Shown here piece by piece: positions 34,068 through 42,758 of a DNA stretch of 64,000 nt. The stretch's first letter is position 1. Each line of letters begins with the position of its first letter. Below the pieces are notes generated by a model, which was given only the letters and a program-made list of their open reading frames with translations, did no database searches and was not told where the DNA came from. The translations under genes and the position numbers were made by a program. Source of the DNA: Bdellovibrionaceae bacterium UBA3535 (GTDB taxonomy: Bacteria; Bdellovibrionota; Bdellovibrionia; Bdellovibrionales; UBA840); the NCBI GenBank assembly GCA_002376845.1, contig DFOS01000024.1, positions 1 to 64,000 of the forward strand, written 5' to 3'.

Positions 34068-35805
34068 TCTCATCCTTTTCATGTTTGAGTGCGTGTTGAT
34101 AATATTTCACTGCCTTTGCAGGCAAGTTAAACTTATAATACGCATCACCTAGGTGTTGTGCAATCACACTTTCTTCTGGTTCTAATTTGAATGCCACTTC
34201 TAAATATTGAATCGCCTTTTCGTACTCGCCTTTTTTGTAATACACCCATCCAAGTGTATCCATATAGAAGGCATCTTGTGGTTTGATTTCCAAGGCACGT
34301 AGAGCGTAGTCTTCTGCTTCGTCCAAATCGACACTTAACTCTGCCATTGTGTAGGCTAAAAAGTTCATGGCTTGAGAGTGATCTTCGTTCAGCTCTAGCA
34401 CCCGACGCATGCGCCGCATCGATTCTTCCTTGTCTCCCACTTTATCAAAAAAGGAGCCCAAGAAATATTGTATTTGCGGATTGTCAGGAAATTGTGCTTC
34501 GGCATCAGATAAAAACTTCACCGCACCTTTATAATTTGATTTCTGATCTAAGAGACTTGCATAGAGCGTATAAAATTGTAATACATCGCCACGTTTTTTT
34601 AATACGTCCTCATTCCACTTTATCGCCTCTTCTACTTGCCCCTCCATCTTCATCAAATAAATGCCGTGAATGCTAGCATCGACAAAGTAAGAACTTGCTA
34701 GAGGGATTTGTCTATAAAGCTCAATGGCTTTTTTGTTTTGGCCAATCTCTTCGTAGATTGCGGCCAAATAAAAGCGAATTTTATCGGATTCTGGCACCTC
34801 ATTTAAAATCGCCTGCAATCGATCAATGGCTTCATCGTATTTTTTCTGCTCAATATAGATCATGGCAATTTTAACTTTTGCATTCAGACTAGGATTCATT
34901 GTCTCTAAAACCTTGAAACGCTTTAGCGCCATTTCATAGTCTTCCTGCTCAAGGTGAATCATTGCCAAGACTTCTAAAATGCGCTCCTCATTACCATACT
35001 TTTCTAAATAGCTATCGTAAAAACGAATGGCTTTTGCGTTGGAGTCTTTTTTGTAGTCGTTACCAAGGGCTAAGACCGCGTCGACAAAATCCGGCTTCAT
35101 TTCCAAGGCTTTTTGATAATGACTTTCTGCTTTTTTATCCTGCTCTTGAGCAGCATATACTTTGGCCATATAAAAATAGCCCAAATGCCTTGCCTTACCC
35201 TCTTCCAGCTCCGTTACAGCACGAAACTCTTTTAAAGCTTCTGGATACTTTCCTTCCTCAACATAAAGTGCGCCCAGATAAAGCCTGGCCTCCTCGCTTT
35301 CTGGTTTTAGCTCGACTACCTTATTGTATTGGTCTTTTGCCTTATTAAACATACGCAAACTCGTGTATATGCCTGCCAACAAAAAGTGAGCAGAGACAAG
35401 ATCTGGTTTGGCCTGCACAGCAAGCTTGGCCTGCTCAATGGCTTCGCTAACATAACCGCGGCGTAGATACTCCGCCGCTAGTTTTACCCGAACTTCGTAG
35501 GCATCGGCATCATAAGCCAGAGTTAATTTGTAGGACTCAATGGCTTTATCACTGTCCCCCTCCAAACTATAGGCCTCGGCCATGGTAAAGTGATAATCTG
35601 CCTGCATTTTCATATGCAGTTCATCCAAAGTGCCATCATCTTTGAATTGAGGCTTTAAAGAAGCCGGTGCTCGCTGCTCAAAGTCTTGATAGTGAAAAGC
35701 CGTCTCTCCTGTGGAGGAATTGCGCAAATCGCTATGTGAGCATGCGACCATGATTGTGGAATAGGCTACAAGTATGCCTGATAGTCTTTTCATCATATAA
35801 GACAT
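33946..35805 (-). CDS. Lipoprotein with many TPR repeats
   Basis: 619 residues. Lipoprotein signal ending in TIMVAC (Cys 22). From about 70 to the C-terminus I see some fourteen tetratricopeptide-type units, for example AHFLLAGIYTSLRMFNKAKDQYNKVVELKP and AFYMDTLGWVYYKKGEYEKAIQYLEVAFKLEP. TPR proteins are protein-binding scaffolds; an envelope lipoprotein of this kind often serves outer-membrane assembly, secretion or cell-wall systems. The last 40 codons overlap the next gene. No enzyme domain is present. Confidence 0.85.
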   Translation of the reverse strand: MSYMMKRLSGILVAYSTIMVACSHSDLRNSSTGETAFHYQDFEQRAPASLKPQFKDDGTLDELHMKMQADYHFTMAEAYSLEGDSDKAIESYKLTLAYDADAYEVRVKLAAEYLRRGYVSEAIEQAKLAVQAKPDLVSAHFLLAGIYTSLRMFNKAKDQYNKVVELKPESEEARLYLGALYVEEGKYPEALKEFRAVTELEEGKARHLGYFYMAKVYAAQEQDKKAESHYQKALEMKPDFVDAVLALGNDYKKDSNAKAIRFYDSYLEKYGNEERILEVLAMIHLEQEDYEMALKRFKVLETMNPSLNAKVKIAMIYIEQKKYDEAIDRLQAILNEVPESDKIRFYLAAIYEEIGQNKKAIELYRQIPLASSYFVDASIHGIYLMKMEGQVEEAIKWNEDVLKKRGDVLQFYTLYASLLDQKSNYKGAVKFLSDAEAQFPDNPQIQYFLGSFFDKVGDKEESMRRMRRVLELNEDHSQAMNFLAYTMAELSVDLDEAEDYALRALEIKPQDAFYMDTLGWVYYKKGEYEKAIQYLEVAFKLEPEESVIAQHLGDAYYKFNLPAKAVKYYQHALKHEKDENEQSKLQRKLASVKKALSLPSANRTTQKLEAERQPASVND

Positions 35806-35871
35806 CGGAATAAAAACGCACGATCTTAATGAAATAGCGGGGGCTAATGGAAACTAGCGCTTGGTCCTGAA

Positions 35872-36342
35872 CTAGCGCCAAATTAGGGACGTAATATAGC
35901 CGAGATCATCTCCTTGAAATCGAACTTCGCCCTTGGAGGCCCCAAATTCGATATTCTGAGTTTCCTCTTTGGCGTTCGAGCCCCAGGACCAAACAACCAA
36001 ATGCGTTGGCTGTCCGTAAACATCCTTCAAAACCCGGTAGTGGTAAGGGTTCCCCCAAGGATCAATTCCCACTATGCCCTCTGGCTTAAAAGCGCCTGAT
36101 TTAGAGGCAGGTTTTCGCATCCCCGTGGGCTGCTGCATATCTTGGATTTTACTGACCAGTTCATTGGATAAAGATCGAGCACGATACATCGCCTCATTAT
36201 GGGCATGGGAGCTCGACTGCTTAAGAATGATCGGTAGCACCAGTACAATGATGGCGATGAGAGAAGCCAAACACATAAGCATATCAGCTGCGGTAAACCC
36301 ATGTTTTTCTTTTATTTTTTCAAAATTGATGGCCTCTAGCAT
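35872..36342 (-). CDS. Pseudopilin-like protein (GspG-like) with Asp at position 5
   Basis: 156 residues. A 15-residue basic leader ends in KHG, followed by FTAADMLMCLASLIAIIVLVLPIIL, the type IV pilin/pseudopilin cleavage and membrane helix pattern. Residue +5, nearly always Glu, is Asp here. The C-terminal part carries GIDPWGNPYHYRV, the hallmark of major pseudopilin GspG. GGGGGA lies seven bases before the ATG. It stands alone, with no secretion-system genes near it, so it is either an orphan pseudopilin or serves a system encoded elsewhere. Confidence 0.7.
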   Translation of the reverse strand: MLEAINFEKIKEKHGFTAADMLMCLASLIAIIVLVLPIILKQSSSHAHNEAMYRARSLSNELVSKIQDMQQPTGMRKPASKSGAFKPEGIVGIDPWGNPYHYRVLKDVYGQPTHLVVWSWGSNAKEETQNIEFGASKGEVRFQGDDLGYITSLIWR

Positions 36343-36482
36343 GGATTTTCCCCCTACTAGACCATCGGCTAGAAAAAGACGAACTTTAGGCTTTTTCTAA
36401 CCCCCATGACTAAGCGCATTGTCAGAGGTGTAAGTGCTTAATATTGCTTAGCGTAATGCCTTTATAACAGGCTTTATTGGCC

Positions 36483-36511
36483 TTGACAATATGTGACGTA
36501 AAGCCTATTTT
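36483..36511 (+). promoter_or_regulatory. Sigma70 promoter of the PhaR-like gene
   Basis: Perfect -35 TTGACA (36483-36488), 17-bp spacer, -10 TATTTT (36506-36511). Predicted transcript start near 36518, leaving a leader of about 25 nt. One of the best promoter matches in the window. Confidence 0.7.
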
Positions 36512-36542
36512 CCCGGTGATAACGCAACCAACCTAAAACGGA

Positions 36543-37112
36543 ATGGAGACGAAATTGGATACTTTAACAAACAACAGCAATTTAACGACTGGCACTCCAT
36601 CAAAGAGCACAAAAGTGAAAATTATTAAGAGATACCAAAACCGCAAACTATATGACACTCAGCAATCTTGTTATGTTACGCTTGATGATATTGCCAAAAT
36701 GATCCGTGCTAGCGAAGAGGTTATGGTGGTTGATAACAAAACCAAGCGAGATATCACTGCCGCCACATTGACCCAGATTATCTTTGAAGCTGAAAAAAAA
36801 TCTGGTTCCTACGCTCCTCTTTATACGCTTCGAGAAGTGATTCAAAACCAAGATGGCAGTATCTCAGCATATTTAGCTAAATTGGGAGCATTTCCTGCTT
36901 CTCATAAAACCAAGATTTCCGATGAGCCTGCCATTGTGGATAACAATGTAGGGAGCAGCAAAACTACTTCCTCCTACGACGATGCCAAGAGCAACTTAAA
37001 TCAACGCGTGGGTGCTGCCGCCAATAAAGAAGAAAATCAAAATACTTTGATTGATAATGATGATGTGATGCCAGAGCTGCCTAGCTCCAGCAACAAAGCA
37101 TTCAATATCTAA
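36543..37112 (+). CDS. phaR: PhaR-type transcriptional regulator (PHB/PHA accumulation regulator DNA-binding domain)
   Basis: 189 residues. Residues about 22-85 match the PHB/PHA regulator DNA-binding domain: KIIKRYQNRKLYDTQQSCYVTLDDIAKMIRASEEVMVVDNKTKRDITAATLTQII. In other proteobacteria PhaR represses polyhydroxyalkanoate granule genes and binds polymer. The C-terminal 90 residues are polar and low in complexity, unlike the longer phasin-binding part of classical PhaR. No PHA synthase or phasin gene is nearby. A TTG at 36555 with GGAG five bases before it is an alternative start. Confidence 0.85.
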   Translation: METKLDTLTNNSNLTTGTPSKSTKVKIIKRYQNRKLYDTQQSCYVTLDDIAKMIRASEEVMVVDNKTKRDITAATLTQIIFEAEKKSGSYAPLYTLREVIQNQDGSISAYLAKLGAFPASHKTKISDEPAIVDNNVGSSKTTSSYDDAKSNLNQRVGAAANKEENQNTLIDNDDVMPELPSSSNKAFNI

Positions 37113-37134
37113 TTGGTTTTTTCTAAATCTTGAT

Positions 37135-37164
37135 AAAAAAAGGGCTTATTTTAAGCCCTTTTTT
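37135..37164. terminator. Bidirectional intrinsic terminator
   Basis: GGGCTTA (37142-37148) pairs with TAAGCCC (37152-37158), flanked by seven A and six T, so it works on both strands. It serves the convergent PhaR-like and lipoprotein genes; the stop codon of the minus-strand gene lies within its right edge. Confidence 0.85.
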
Positions 37165-38377
37165 ATTTTAACGAGCGGTGTTTTATAAAGCTGACTTTGC
37201 CCGGCTCCACCACCACTTCTACTTCCTTAAAAGGGGATATGGGCACCTGGGCATTGCTTAGTGTTTCGATTTTTAATTTATAGGTTCCTGCGGGCAAATA
37301 GATTTTTGCCACCTGGATGCTCGAGGGCAACAACAACCACTGCCGCAAATCTGCTTGGTCGGCAATGTTCATTGCCACCCATGCAAGTTGCCCCAGGCCC
37401 TCATTCTCCTTTCCGATCTGCTTAGCTAGCACCGCCTTTGTTGCTACCCCTGCCACACGTTTTGCTATCAAGGCGGCATATTGCTTTTCAAGAGAGGAAA
37501 TTGCCAAAGTGCTGATATCTAGAACTGGAGAGGTCTCTTTGACTAGATCCTTTTCTAGTACTGTCACCCTAGCTTGCACGCCGGTCACATCCACAGGGTA
37601 AAGTTTTGGAATGCGGTGCCACTGCGGGTGGGGGAACTTTCTGGGCGATCTACCCTGCTCGTATATCACCACAACCTGACCATCTTTACGTGAGAACTCT
37701 ACTTCCTGAATATCAGCAAAATCTTTTTTATATTTTGCATGGTCGGCCCCTCGGCCCAGCCTCTTACTCATGCGGAGCAAATCGTATTTTACTTCCTCAA
37801 AGTTCGGAGCATATTTATAAGTATTTTTGTAATCGATGTACGCACTATCTAAATCGCCATTTTGCTCCCAAATTAGTGCCGACAAATAATACGCATAAGG
37901 CATCTGCTCAAAAACTTTTTTTCCATCCATTTCAATCTTATTGATACGTTCGTGGATACGGCGCACCTCAACTCTGGCCGCTTCATAATCTTTTAAAAAC
38001 AAAAAGTTTTTGGCTGCATAAACAGGGATCAATAATTTTTCGTACTCATCGCCTTTGTACTGCATCATGCCTTCATTCAAAGCCAAGGAACCCGCAATTT
38101 TTGAAATGCTGTGATAGTCATTCCACTCCGCCACATCGTAGGCGAGCTGAAAGCCGCGATTGCTCTCTTGGTAGTTGCCCGCCTCCTGCTGAGCAAGGGA
38201 ATAATCCAATAAAAAGGGCAGCTGATCTTTAGAATCGGTAAAGGCTTTTTCTTTAAGTAATTCGGCTGCTGCCGCGGCTTCGCCATTTTTCATATGACGA
38301 AGGGGTAGCGACAGCTGCGATTGATAAGAAGCGCAGCCTAGTAAAAGGCATAAAACTACAAGCAGCTGCGCCCTCAT
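37163..38377 (-). CDS. TPR-containing lipoprotein (COG3014-like)
   Basis: 404 residues. Lipoprotein signal MRAQLLVVLCLLLGC (Cys 15). Helical repeats in the first half (about 25-230, TPR-like, e.g. AYYLSALIWEQNGDLDSAYIDYKNTYKYAPN), then a beta-rich C-terminal domain with RQWLLLPSSIQVAKIYLPAGTYKLKIE. The order and the LpoB gene upstream fit the COG3014-type lipoproteins found beside lpoB in several proteobacteria. It starts four bases after lpoB. Probably helps LpoB or outer-membrane/peptidoglycan coordination. Confidence 0.7.
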   Translation of the reverse strand: MRAQLLVVLCLLLGCASYQSQLSLPLRHMKNGEAAAAAELLKEKAFTDSKDQLPFLLDYSLAQQEAGNYQESNRGFQLAYDVAEWNDYHSISKIAGSLALNEGMMQYKGDEYEKLLIPVYAAKNFLFLKDYEAARVEVRRIHERINKIEMDGKKVFEQMPYAYYLSALIWEQNGDLDSAYIDYKNTYKYAPNFEEVKYDLLRMSKRLGRGADHAKYKKDFADIQEVEFSRKDGQVVVIYEQGRSPRKFPHPQWHRIPKLYPVDVTGVQARVTVLEKDLVKETSPVLDISTLAISSLEKQYAALIAKRVAGVATKAVLAKQIGKENEGLGQLAWVAMNIADQADLRQWLLLPSSIQVAKIYLPAGTYKLKIETLSNAQVPISPFKEVEVVVEPGKVSFIKHRSLK

Positions 38378-38381
38378 GTGT

Positions 38382-38975
38382 TTAGATTCCTACACGTTGT
38401 TTTCTATATTTTTTTCGGAGCTGCTTTTGACCGGTCCACTCCATGACGCCAGTTTTAAGGTTCGTTAGAATCAAGGTAACTTTGTAGTAAACAGTTTTGT
38501 CTTTACCGGCTTGTTGAACAATGGAATCCAATCGGCCATTTAAAATAAGATCTGCACCAATTTGCCCACCGGGACCTTTTTTGGTTTGATCGGAAACCAT
38601 ACCTGATCCCTGGTATTCATACTCTTCGGCTATATCACCACGAGCTTCTTTATCTACAAACTTGGCTTTTTTGGATGCCATAATTTCCACTTTCACCATA
38701 TCCATTATACTTTGCGTATCAATATGCTCACTGGTTTTGTTTTCCAATTTGGTTACCATGATGATCGGAGTGAGCTTGGCTCGACGAATCACCTCCGTTT
38801 GCACCATATCACTCACCAAAGAATTCACTACCTTTTGCATATCGGTTTCGGACCATTTGTCATTTAAGTTATTAGATGCGTTGATATCCTCATCGTACTC
38901 ACCCTTAACAAAAGCGCGAGGACCACATGCAGAAAAAACAAATAATGATAAAATGAATAGGCTTAAAATTTTCAT
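38382..38975 (-). CDS. lpoB: Penicillin-binding protein activator LpoB-like lipoprotein
   Basis: 197 residues from the ATG at 38975, which has AAGGAG six bases upstream; an ATG 60 bases further up would place the signal peptide too far inside. Lipobox LFVFSAC. The fold shows as DMQKVVNSLVSDMVQTEVIRR, IIMVTKLENKTSEHIDTQSIMDMVKVEIMASKKAKFVD, GADLILNGRLDSIV and YKVTLILTNLKTGVMEWTGQKQLRK, the LpoB pattern. LpoB reaches through the peptidoglycan to stimulate a bifunctional PBP; a class A PBP is encoded at 58148. First of this lipoprotein group only in part: the 39039 gene precedes it by 63 bases. Confidence 0.85.
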   Translation of the reverse strand: MKILSLFILSLFVFSACGPRAFVKGEYDEDINASNNLNDKWSETDMQKVVNSLVSDMVQTEVIRRAKLTPIIMVTKLENKTSEHIDTQSIMDMVKVEIMASKKAKFVDKEARGDIAEEYEYQGSGMVSDQTKKGPGGQIGADLILNGRLDSIVQQAGKDKTVYYKVTLILTNLKTGVMEWTGQKQLRKKYRKQRVGI

Positions 38976-39038
38976 GATTTTCTCCTTAGAGCCTATATTC
39001 TGGCTGTCGGAGAAATGGGTCAAGTCTAGGTGCAAAGT

Positions 39039-39509
39039 TTATTGGCCGCCACTGCCTGTGGGACGTTGTGAAGGTTGACGGATTCTCCCCGCCTCTTCCA
39101 CACTTAGGTCTTCATGTAAGTGAATGCCAGTGCCATCTGCCTCTGCATTTTGCATATACTTTTTTACAAAATCTCGACGTAGCTGCTCTTGATAACGCCA
39201 ATTCTGTCTTTGATACTCGGCTTCTTGCCTGGCCTGCTCAAAAGGGTCCTGGCTATAAATCACATCCGGCTGCTCAAAACTAGGATTGACCTCTTCGGGA
39301 GCCTCACGAATCACTCCATAAGTATTCGCATTTGGAGCAGTATCATCCACTTGCAAACCTTCTTGGTATTGGTATTTATCTTTTAAAAGTTCGCCTTGCT
39401 TTTTTTGCAGCTGACGTTTGTTTTCCAATTGCTGTAAATACTGATTCGCTTTGTGGTCTGGAGCCAATGATTGCGCCATCAACATGGAGGAAAATAAAAG
39501 TAAAATCAT
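39039..39509 (-). CDS. Predicted secreted protein upstream of lpoB
   Basis: 156 residues. Short signal peptide (MILLLFSSMLMAQS), then a charged, Gln-rich, probably helical and partly disordered chain; no Cys and no known motif. TATAAT lies six bases before the ATG and there is no ribosome site, suggesting a leaderless transcript. It is probably the first gene of an operon with lpoB and the COG3014-like gene, so it may serve the same envelope function. Confidence 0.6.
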   Translation of the reverse strand: MILLLFSSMLMAQSLAPDHKANQYLQQLENKRQLQKKQGELLKDKYQYQEGLQVDDTAPNANTYGVIREAPEEVNPSFEQPDVIYSQDPFEQARQEAEYQRQNWRYQEQLRRDFVKKYMQNAEADGTGIHLHEDLSVEEAGRIRQPSQRPTGSGGQ

Positions 39510-39515
39510 AGGCTT

Positions 39516-39521
39516 ATTATA
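39516..39521 (-). promoter_or_regulatory. -10 element TATAAT directly before a start codon
   Basis: Consensus TATAAT on the minus strand, six bases upstream of the ATG at 39509. The transcript would start at or next to the ATG. No good -35 is seen, which fits activation from the palindrome at 39581-39597. Confidence 0.45.
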
Positions 39522-39580
39522 ACCTAGCGAAGATATTCTATAAAACTAGAAAGACAAAAACTGGTATCAAGCCAAGAATT

Positions 39581-39597
39581 CGTATCAAATTGAGACA
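39581..39597. promoter_or_regulatory. Palindromic site related to TGTCTCA-N3-TGAGACA
   Basis: CGTATCA-AAT-TGAGACA: right arm perfect, left arm weaker. It lies 59 bases before the TATAAT of the 39039-39509 gene. Same spacing as the sites at 23099 and 56556. Confidence 0.4.
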
Positions 39598-39628
39598 GTT
39601 CTATAATTTTAACTGCCTTAAATTCCTT

Positions 39629-40624
39629 TTATTCGTGTGCAGCAAAGCGAACTTGGCCGTAGCGTAGTCCAGCTTGGCACTTACCCATACTGGGCTTCTT
39701 ATCTGAACAACGGGCAAAGTTTCCATGCAAAACCATGGGATCTTTTTGAATTTGCTCCAATTGAAATATATAAACATCGTTGATCTCAGCACTTCTTTGC
39801 TGACAATATACCGAAAAGTTTAACAGGCCTTTGTTATGTAGAACCTCAAGGTCAAAAACATTGCCGGCCTTTGTAGAACAAGGAATTTCCTCGCTCATAG
39901 CAAAGCCTTGAAGGGAAACTATCAAACCGTTTTCCCCTTGTTGTAGCAATAAGGTTGGCGGGGATTTATGAACCTCTACCAAAGTCGCCAACTGCGATGT
40001 AACTTGCTTTGCTTTTTGCATCAGAGCATGATGATTTTTTTCTAGTAAATCTTTTTGACCTAGCATTTGCTTAAGCTTTTCTTTTGATTCTTCATCGGGC
40101 AAATAAGTATCTCGCAACTGGGCCAAGCGCTGCTTTATCTTTTTATGCTTTTTTGTCTTGAGCTTTAACTTAAACTTCATTTTTTGAATTCGGTAGTGAT
40201 CCCTTTGGTCTTCCGGCTTTTGCATCTCGTCGGCAATCCACTTGTTTATGGCCTCAATATGCTGTTGAACAAGATCCCGCTCGTCTTCATAGGACTGATA
40301 AATGGCATAGTTGTCCGCTCCCATATGCTCTGTCATAAATGAGCGAATCAACAACTTTACCTTACCCATATTGTACGTCAAATCTGCAAGTAATTTTAGC
40401 ACTTCCTTTTTCATTGCCATTAGTTGAATGGCTTGCGGCCGGTGCTCATCCTCTCCCCATAAAAACCAGTCCTGGTTTTGCAATCTTGCATCTTTTAACG
40501 ATAACGCTGAAAATGCCTCGGCTTCACTTGGCGGCAAAGGATCTTGCACCACCTTCGCTGGTTCAGGACTACAATTTAAAATCGAAAAACATAACAATAA
40601 TAAGATTCTTTTCCAAATTCTCAT
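39629..40624 (-). CDS. Predicted lipoprotein with helical core
   Basis: 331 residues from the ATG at 40624, with AGGA and GAG upstream. Signal MRIWKRILLLLCFSILNC; the putative lipidated Cys 18 again follows Asn. The centre (about 110-230) is a long, strongly charged coiled-coil-like helix with a Lys-rich run (KMKFKLKLKTKKHKKIKQR). The C-terminal domain has four Cys. No family recognised. It starts ten bases after the barrel gene upstream, so it is the third gene of an operon with the TPR-like and barrel genes. Confidence 0.6.
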   Translation of the reverse strand: MRIWKRILLLLCFSILNCSPEPAKVVQDPLPPSEAEAFSALSLKDARLQNQDWFLWGEDEHRPQAIQLMAMKKEVLKLLADLTYNMGKVKLLIRSFMTEHMGADNYAIYQSYEDERDLVQQHIEAINKWIADEMQKPEDQRDHYRIQKMKFKLKLKTKKHKKIKQRLAQLRDTYLPDEESKEKLKQMLGQKDLLEKNHHALMQKAKQVTSQLATLVEVHKSPPTLLLQQGENGLIVSLQGFAMSEEIPCSTKAGNVFDLEVLHNKGLLNFSVYCQQRSAEINDVYIFQLEQIQKDPMVLHGNFARCSDKKPSMGKCQAGLRYGQVRFAAHE

Positions 40625-40634
40625 AGCTCTCGTC

Positions 40635-41876
40635 CTAAAAATATAGAGTGATCTGTCCATAATAAATTTCGGTTTTATTGGTGTTCTTGCCGTCGATAGG
40701 CATCGCATAGCTCAACATAAATTTTGCGGGCAGATCGAATTTTTTACGCCGAAAAGCACCGATTGTGGAATACTGATATTTGAATGTTGCAGAAGTTAAT
40801 TGCGCTTCGCCTTCTAATTCTTCCAACCAACGATAACGAAAGGATTCATAGGCGGAACCTGAATAAGAAACGGGAAAAGCGTACTGATAATCATAGGAAA
40901 AACCAAAGAGGGAGCCGTCGGAGGAATCACCCGCTTCGATGCCAGCACTTAACCATACTTCGTCACCAAGTTTTCTATCTAAAGTTTCTTTTTCTCGAGA
41001 TAGGGGGGACCCTGCCTCCTCTGGTATGCGCTTTTCTATGGTGTCAGCAAATTGATAGTTGTACATAAAATTCAGCGAATAGGTCATTGGCATGCCTATT
41101 CTAGCCAAGGGATCGTCGTACTGATAAACAAGACCTGTTTGGTAATCCCATTGTCCATCTCCAGTAGGGATATCCACAACCTTGTCCGCATCAGGAGCAA
41201 TACCAGTGGGGGCAACCAAATAGTTTTTCCAAAGCAAAGAATGCTGTTTATCTTCGTAAACTTGCCGCTTCACTACAAAATATATGTCACCCACAGCGGT
41301 AAAGTCTTCGGACTCCAATGGTTTGTAATTGTAGTCCGATAAGATCGTCGCTACGGCATTATCGGCCAGATTTTTTATCTCTTGTTTTTGAGAAGGAGAT
41401 GGGTTTGCAGCAAACCACGCCTTTGCCTGAGCATTGGGTAAAAACGAAGTGGCCAAACTTGTTTTCACCGTATAAACGGGAATCACTATGGCCAAGCTCG
41501 TTCGGTCATTGTAGCCATAGGCTAGGACTGGGGCTTTAATGTCCATTGATACATTTAAATCTGCATCTACATTACCAGGACTACCGTTTAGCGGGTCCAC
41601 GCCCATGGCTTGCAGCGAAGACTTGGCATTTAACAACTTTTGCCCAGAAAACTGATTTAATACTTGTTGCCATTTTACCTGTTGCTTCAATCCCTGTGAA
41701 AGCGGCTCAATGGATCCGGCATTGGCAAAGCGATCTGAAACTTCTGTATAATATTGCCGAAAACGCGGACTAAAAACCCCTTTAGGAAGGGTACCGGTGG
41801 TTTCCACATCTGTTGGAGGAGTTAGGGCCCAAAGTGATTCTGATAAGAAAAAAACTAAAAGAAGCATCGTTTTCAT
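40635..41876 (-). CDS. Predicted outer-membrane beta-barrel protein, paralogue of the 5234-6448 product
   Basis: 413 residues from the ATG at 41876, with AGGAG six bases upstream; this ATG overlaps the stop of the preceding gene (ATGA). Signal peptide about 1-17. Strand-rich and ending in aromatic YYGQITLYF, as for a barrel inserted by the BAM machinery. It shares block order with the 5234-6448 protein: LPKGV, AYGYNDRTSLAIVIPVYTVKTSL, YKPLESEDFTAVGDIYFVVKRQVY. The partners encoded on either side may form a complex with it. Substrate unknown. Confidence 0.7.
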   Translation of the reverse strand: MKTMLLLVFFLSESLWALTPPTDVETTGTLPKGVFSPRFRQYYTEVSDRFANAGSIEPLSQGLKQQVKWQQVLNQFSGQKLLNAKSSLQAMGVDPLNGSPGNVDADLNVSMDIKAPVLAYGYNDRTSLAIVIPVYTVKTSLATSFLPNAQAKAWFAANPSPSQKQEIKNLADNAVATILSDYNYKPLESEDFTAVGDIYFVVKRQVYEDKQHSLLWKNYLVAPTGIAPDADKVVDIPTGDGQWDYQTGLVYQYDDPLARIGMPMTYSLNFMYNYQFADTIEKRIPEEAGSPLSREKETLDRKLGDEVWLSAGIEAGDSSDGSLFGFSYDYQYAFPVSYSGSAYESFRYRWLEELEGEAQLTSATFKYQYSTIGAFRRKKFDLPAKFMLSYAMPIDGKNTNKTEIYYGQITLYF

Positions 41877-42682
41877 AGAGGCTCCTGCAAACAAGCAAGC
41901 TCAAAAGTCTGCCTTGCTTTTTTCATGGATATTTCATTTTCAAAAAGTCGATCTTTTGCAAAATCATGTATGGATCGCGCCGTTAACTGATTCAATATGG
42001 TGCAAGCCTTACGGCGCTCCTTGAGCGTTCCATTCATAAGCACTTGGGCGTAAGCCAAATGATTTTCTACCAAGTCATTGCCTTTTTTGAAGGCTCGCCC
42101 CATGTCCTCTATGGCTCGCTTGCGTGAACCGTCAAATAAATCCGGTAGGCGCTCCAGCAACATGGCACTTACACGATAGGGACCATAATATTCTACCGCC
42201 GCCCCTTCTCTTTGATCCATATCCGTAAGGTAAATGGATGTGCCTAAATCTAATAATATATCTCGGCGCCGGGCTAGGATCTCATTTTCCCCTTCTGCAT
42301 CCGACCACATATAAAGAGCCCAACCATGGTAAAAATAAGCTTCGGCAAACTCTTGGTTCAGATCAATAAGGCCAATTTCCTTCGCCTTGTCTGCATCACG
42401 AATGGCTTGTTGCAAGGCCTTTTGGCGAAGCGAGCCCTTATCTAATGTTAGAGATTTCCAAATGTACAATCGAGAGGAAAGAACTTTGATTTTGTATGCA
42501 AGCTTTGCATCCGCGCTACTTTGATAGGCAAGCTGCAACTTTTCTATGGCCTGATCTACGTATATTGCTTGGTTGCGAGATGCATACAATTGAACGGCTT
42601 GATCATAGAGAATTGCTGCGGATTGTGCCCTGGCACTAAAAGCTGCAAAAAATAAGCAAAAAGCAATTCCCCATCTGGTCAC
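41873..42682 (-). CDS. Predicted secreted TPR-like protein
   Basis: 269 residues starting at GTG (42682), with GGGGGG eight bases upstream. Signal peptide about 1-19 (CLFFAAFSARA). The mature part is all helical with TPR-like pairs (QAIEKLQLAYQSSADAKLAYKIK, FAEAYFYHGWALYMWSD), similar in layout to TatT-like periplasmic helical proteins. Its stop overlaps the barrel gene, so it is made with it; a periplasmic partner of the barrel is plausible. The leader has competing hairpins around the Shine-Dalgarno. Confidence 0.6.
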   Translation of the reverse strand: MTRWGIAFCLFFAAFSARAQSAAILYDQAVQLYASRNQAIYVDQAIEKLQLAYQSSADAKLAYKIKVLSSRLYIWKSLTLDKGSLRQKALQQAIRDADKAKEIGLIDLNQEFAEAYFYHGWALYMWSDAEGENEILARRRDILLDLGTSIYLTDMDQREGAAVEYYGPYRVSAMLLERLPDLFDGSRKRAIEDMGRAFKKGNDLVENHLAYAQVLMNGTLKERRKACTILNQLTARSIHDFAKDRLFENEISMKKARQTFELACLQEPL

Positions 42683-42690
42683 TAGCTCAT

Positions 42691-42758
42691 CCCCCCTTCG
42701 CTAGAAACTAAAAGATTTCTAACGAAGCCTAGTGGCTTTTGCAAACTTTTCGAAGGGG
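42691..42758 (-). promoter_or_regulatory. Leader with alternative pairings around the ribosome site
   Basis: On the minus strand the Shine-Dalgarno segment CGAAGGGGGG (42700-42691) lies next to an 11-bp hairpin (TTCGTTAGAAA 42726-42716 with TTTCTAGCGAA 42707-42697, one G-U pair). The same CGAAGGGG can instead pair with CCCCTTCG at 42758-42751, which would hide the ribosome site. The two folds exclude each other. Confidence 0.35.

Noticed and set aside
36543..37112. PHA granule gene cluster
   Set aside because: Only the regulator-like gene is present; no phaC, phaZ or phasin gene in the window.
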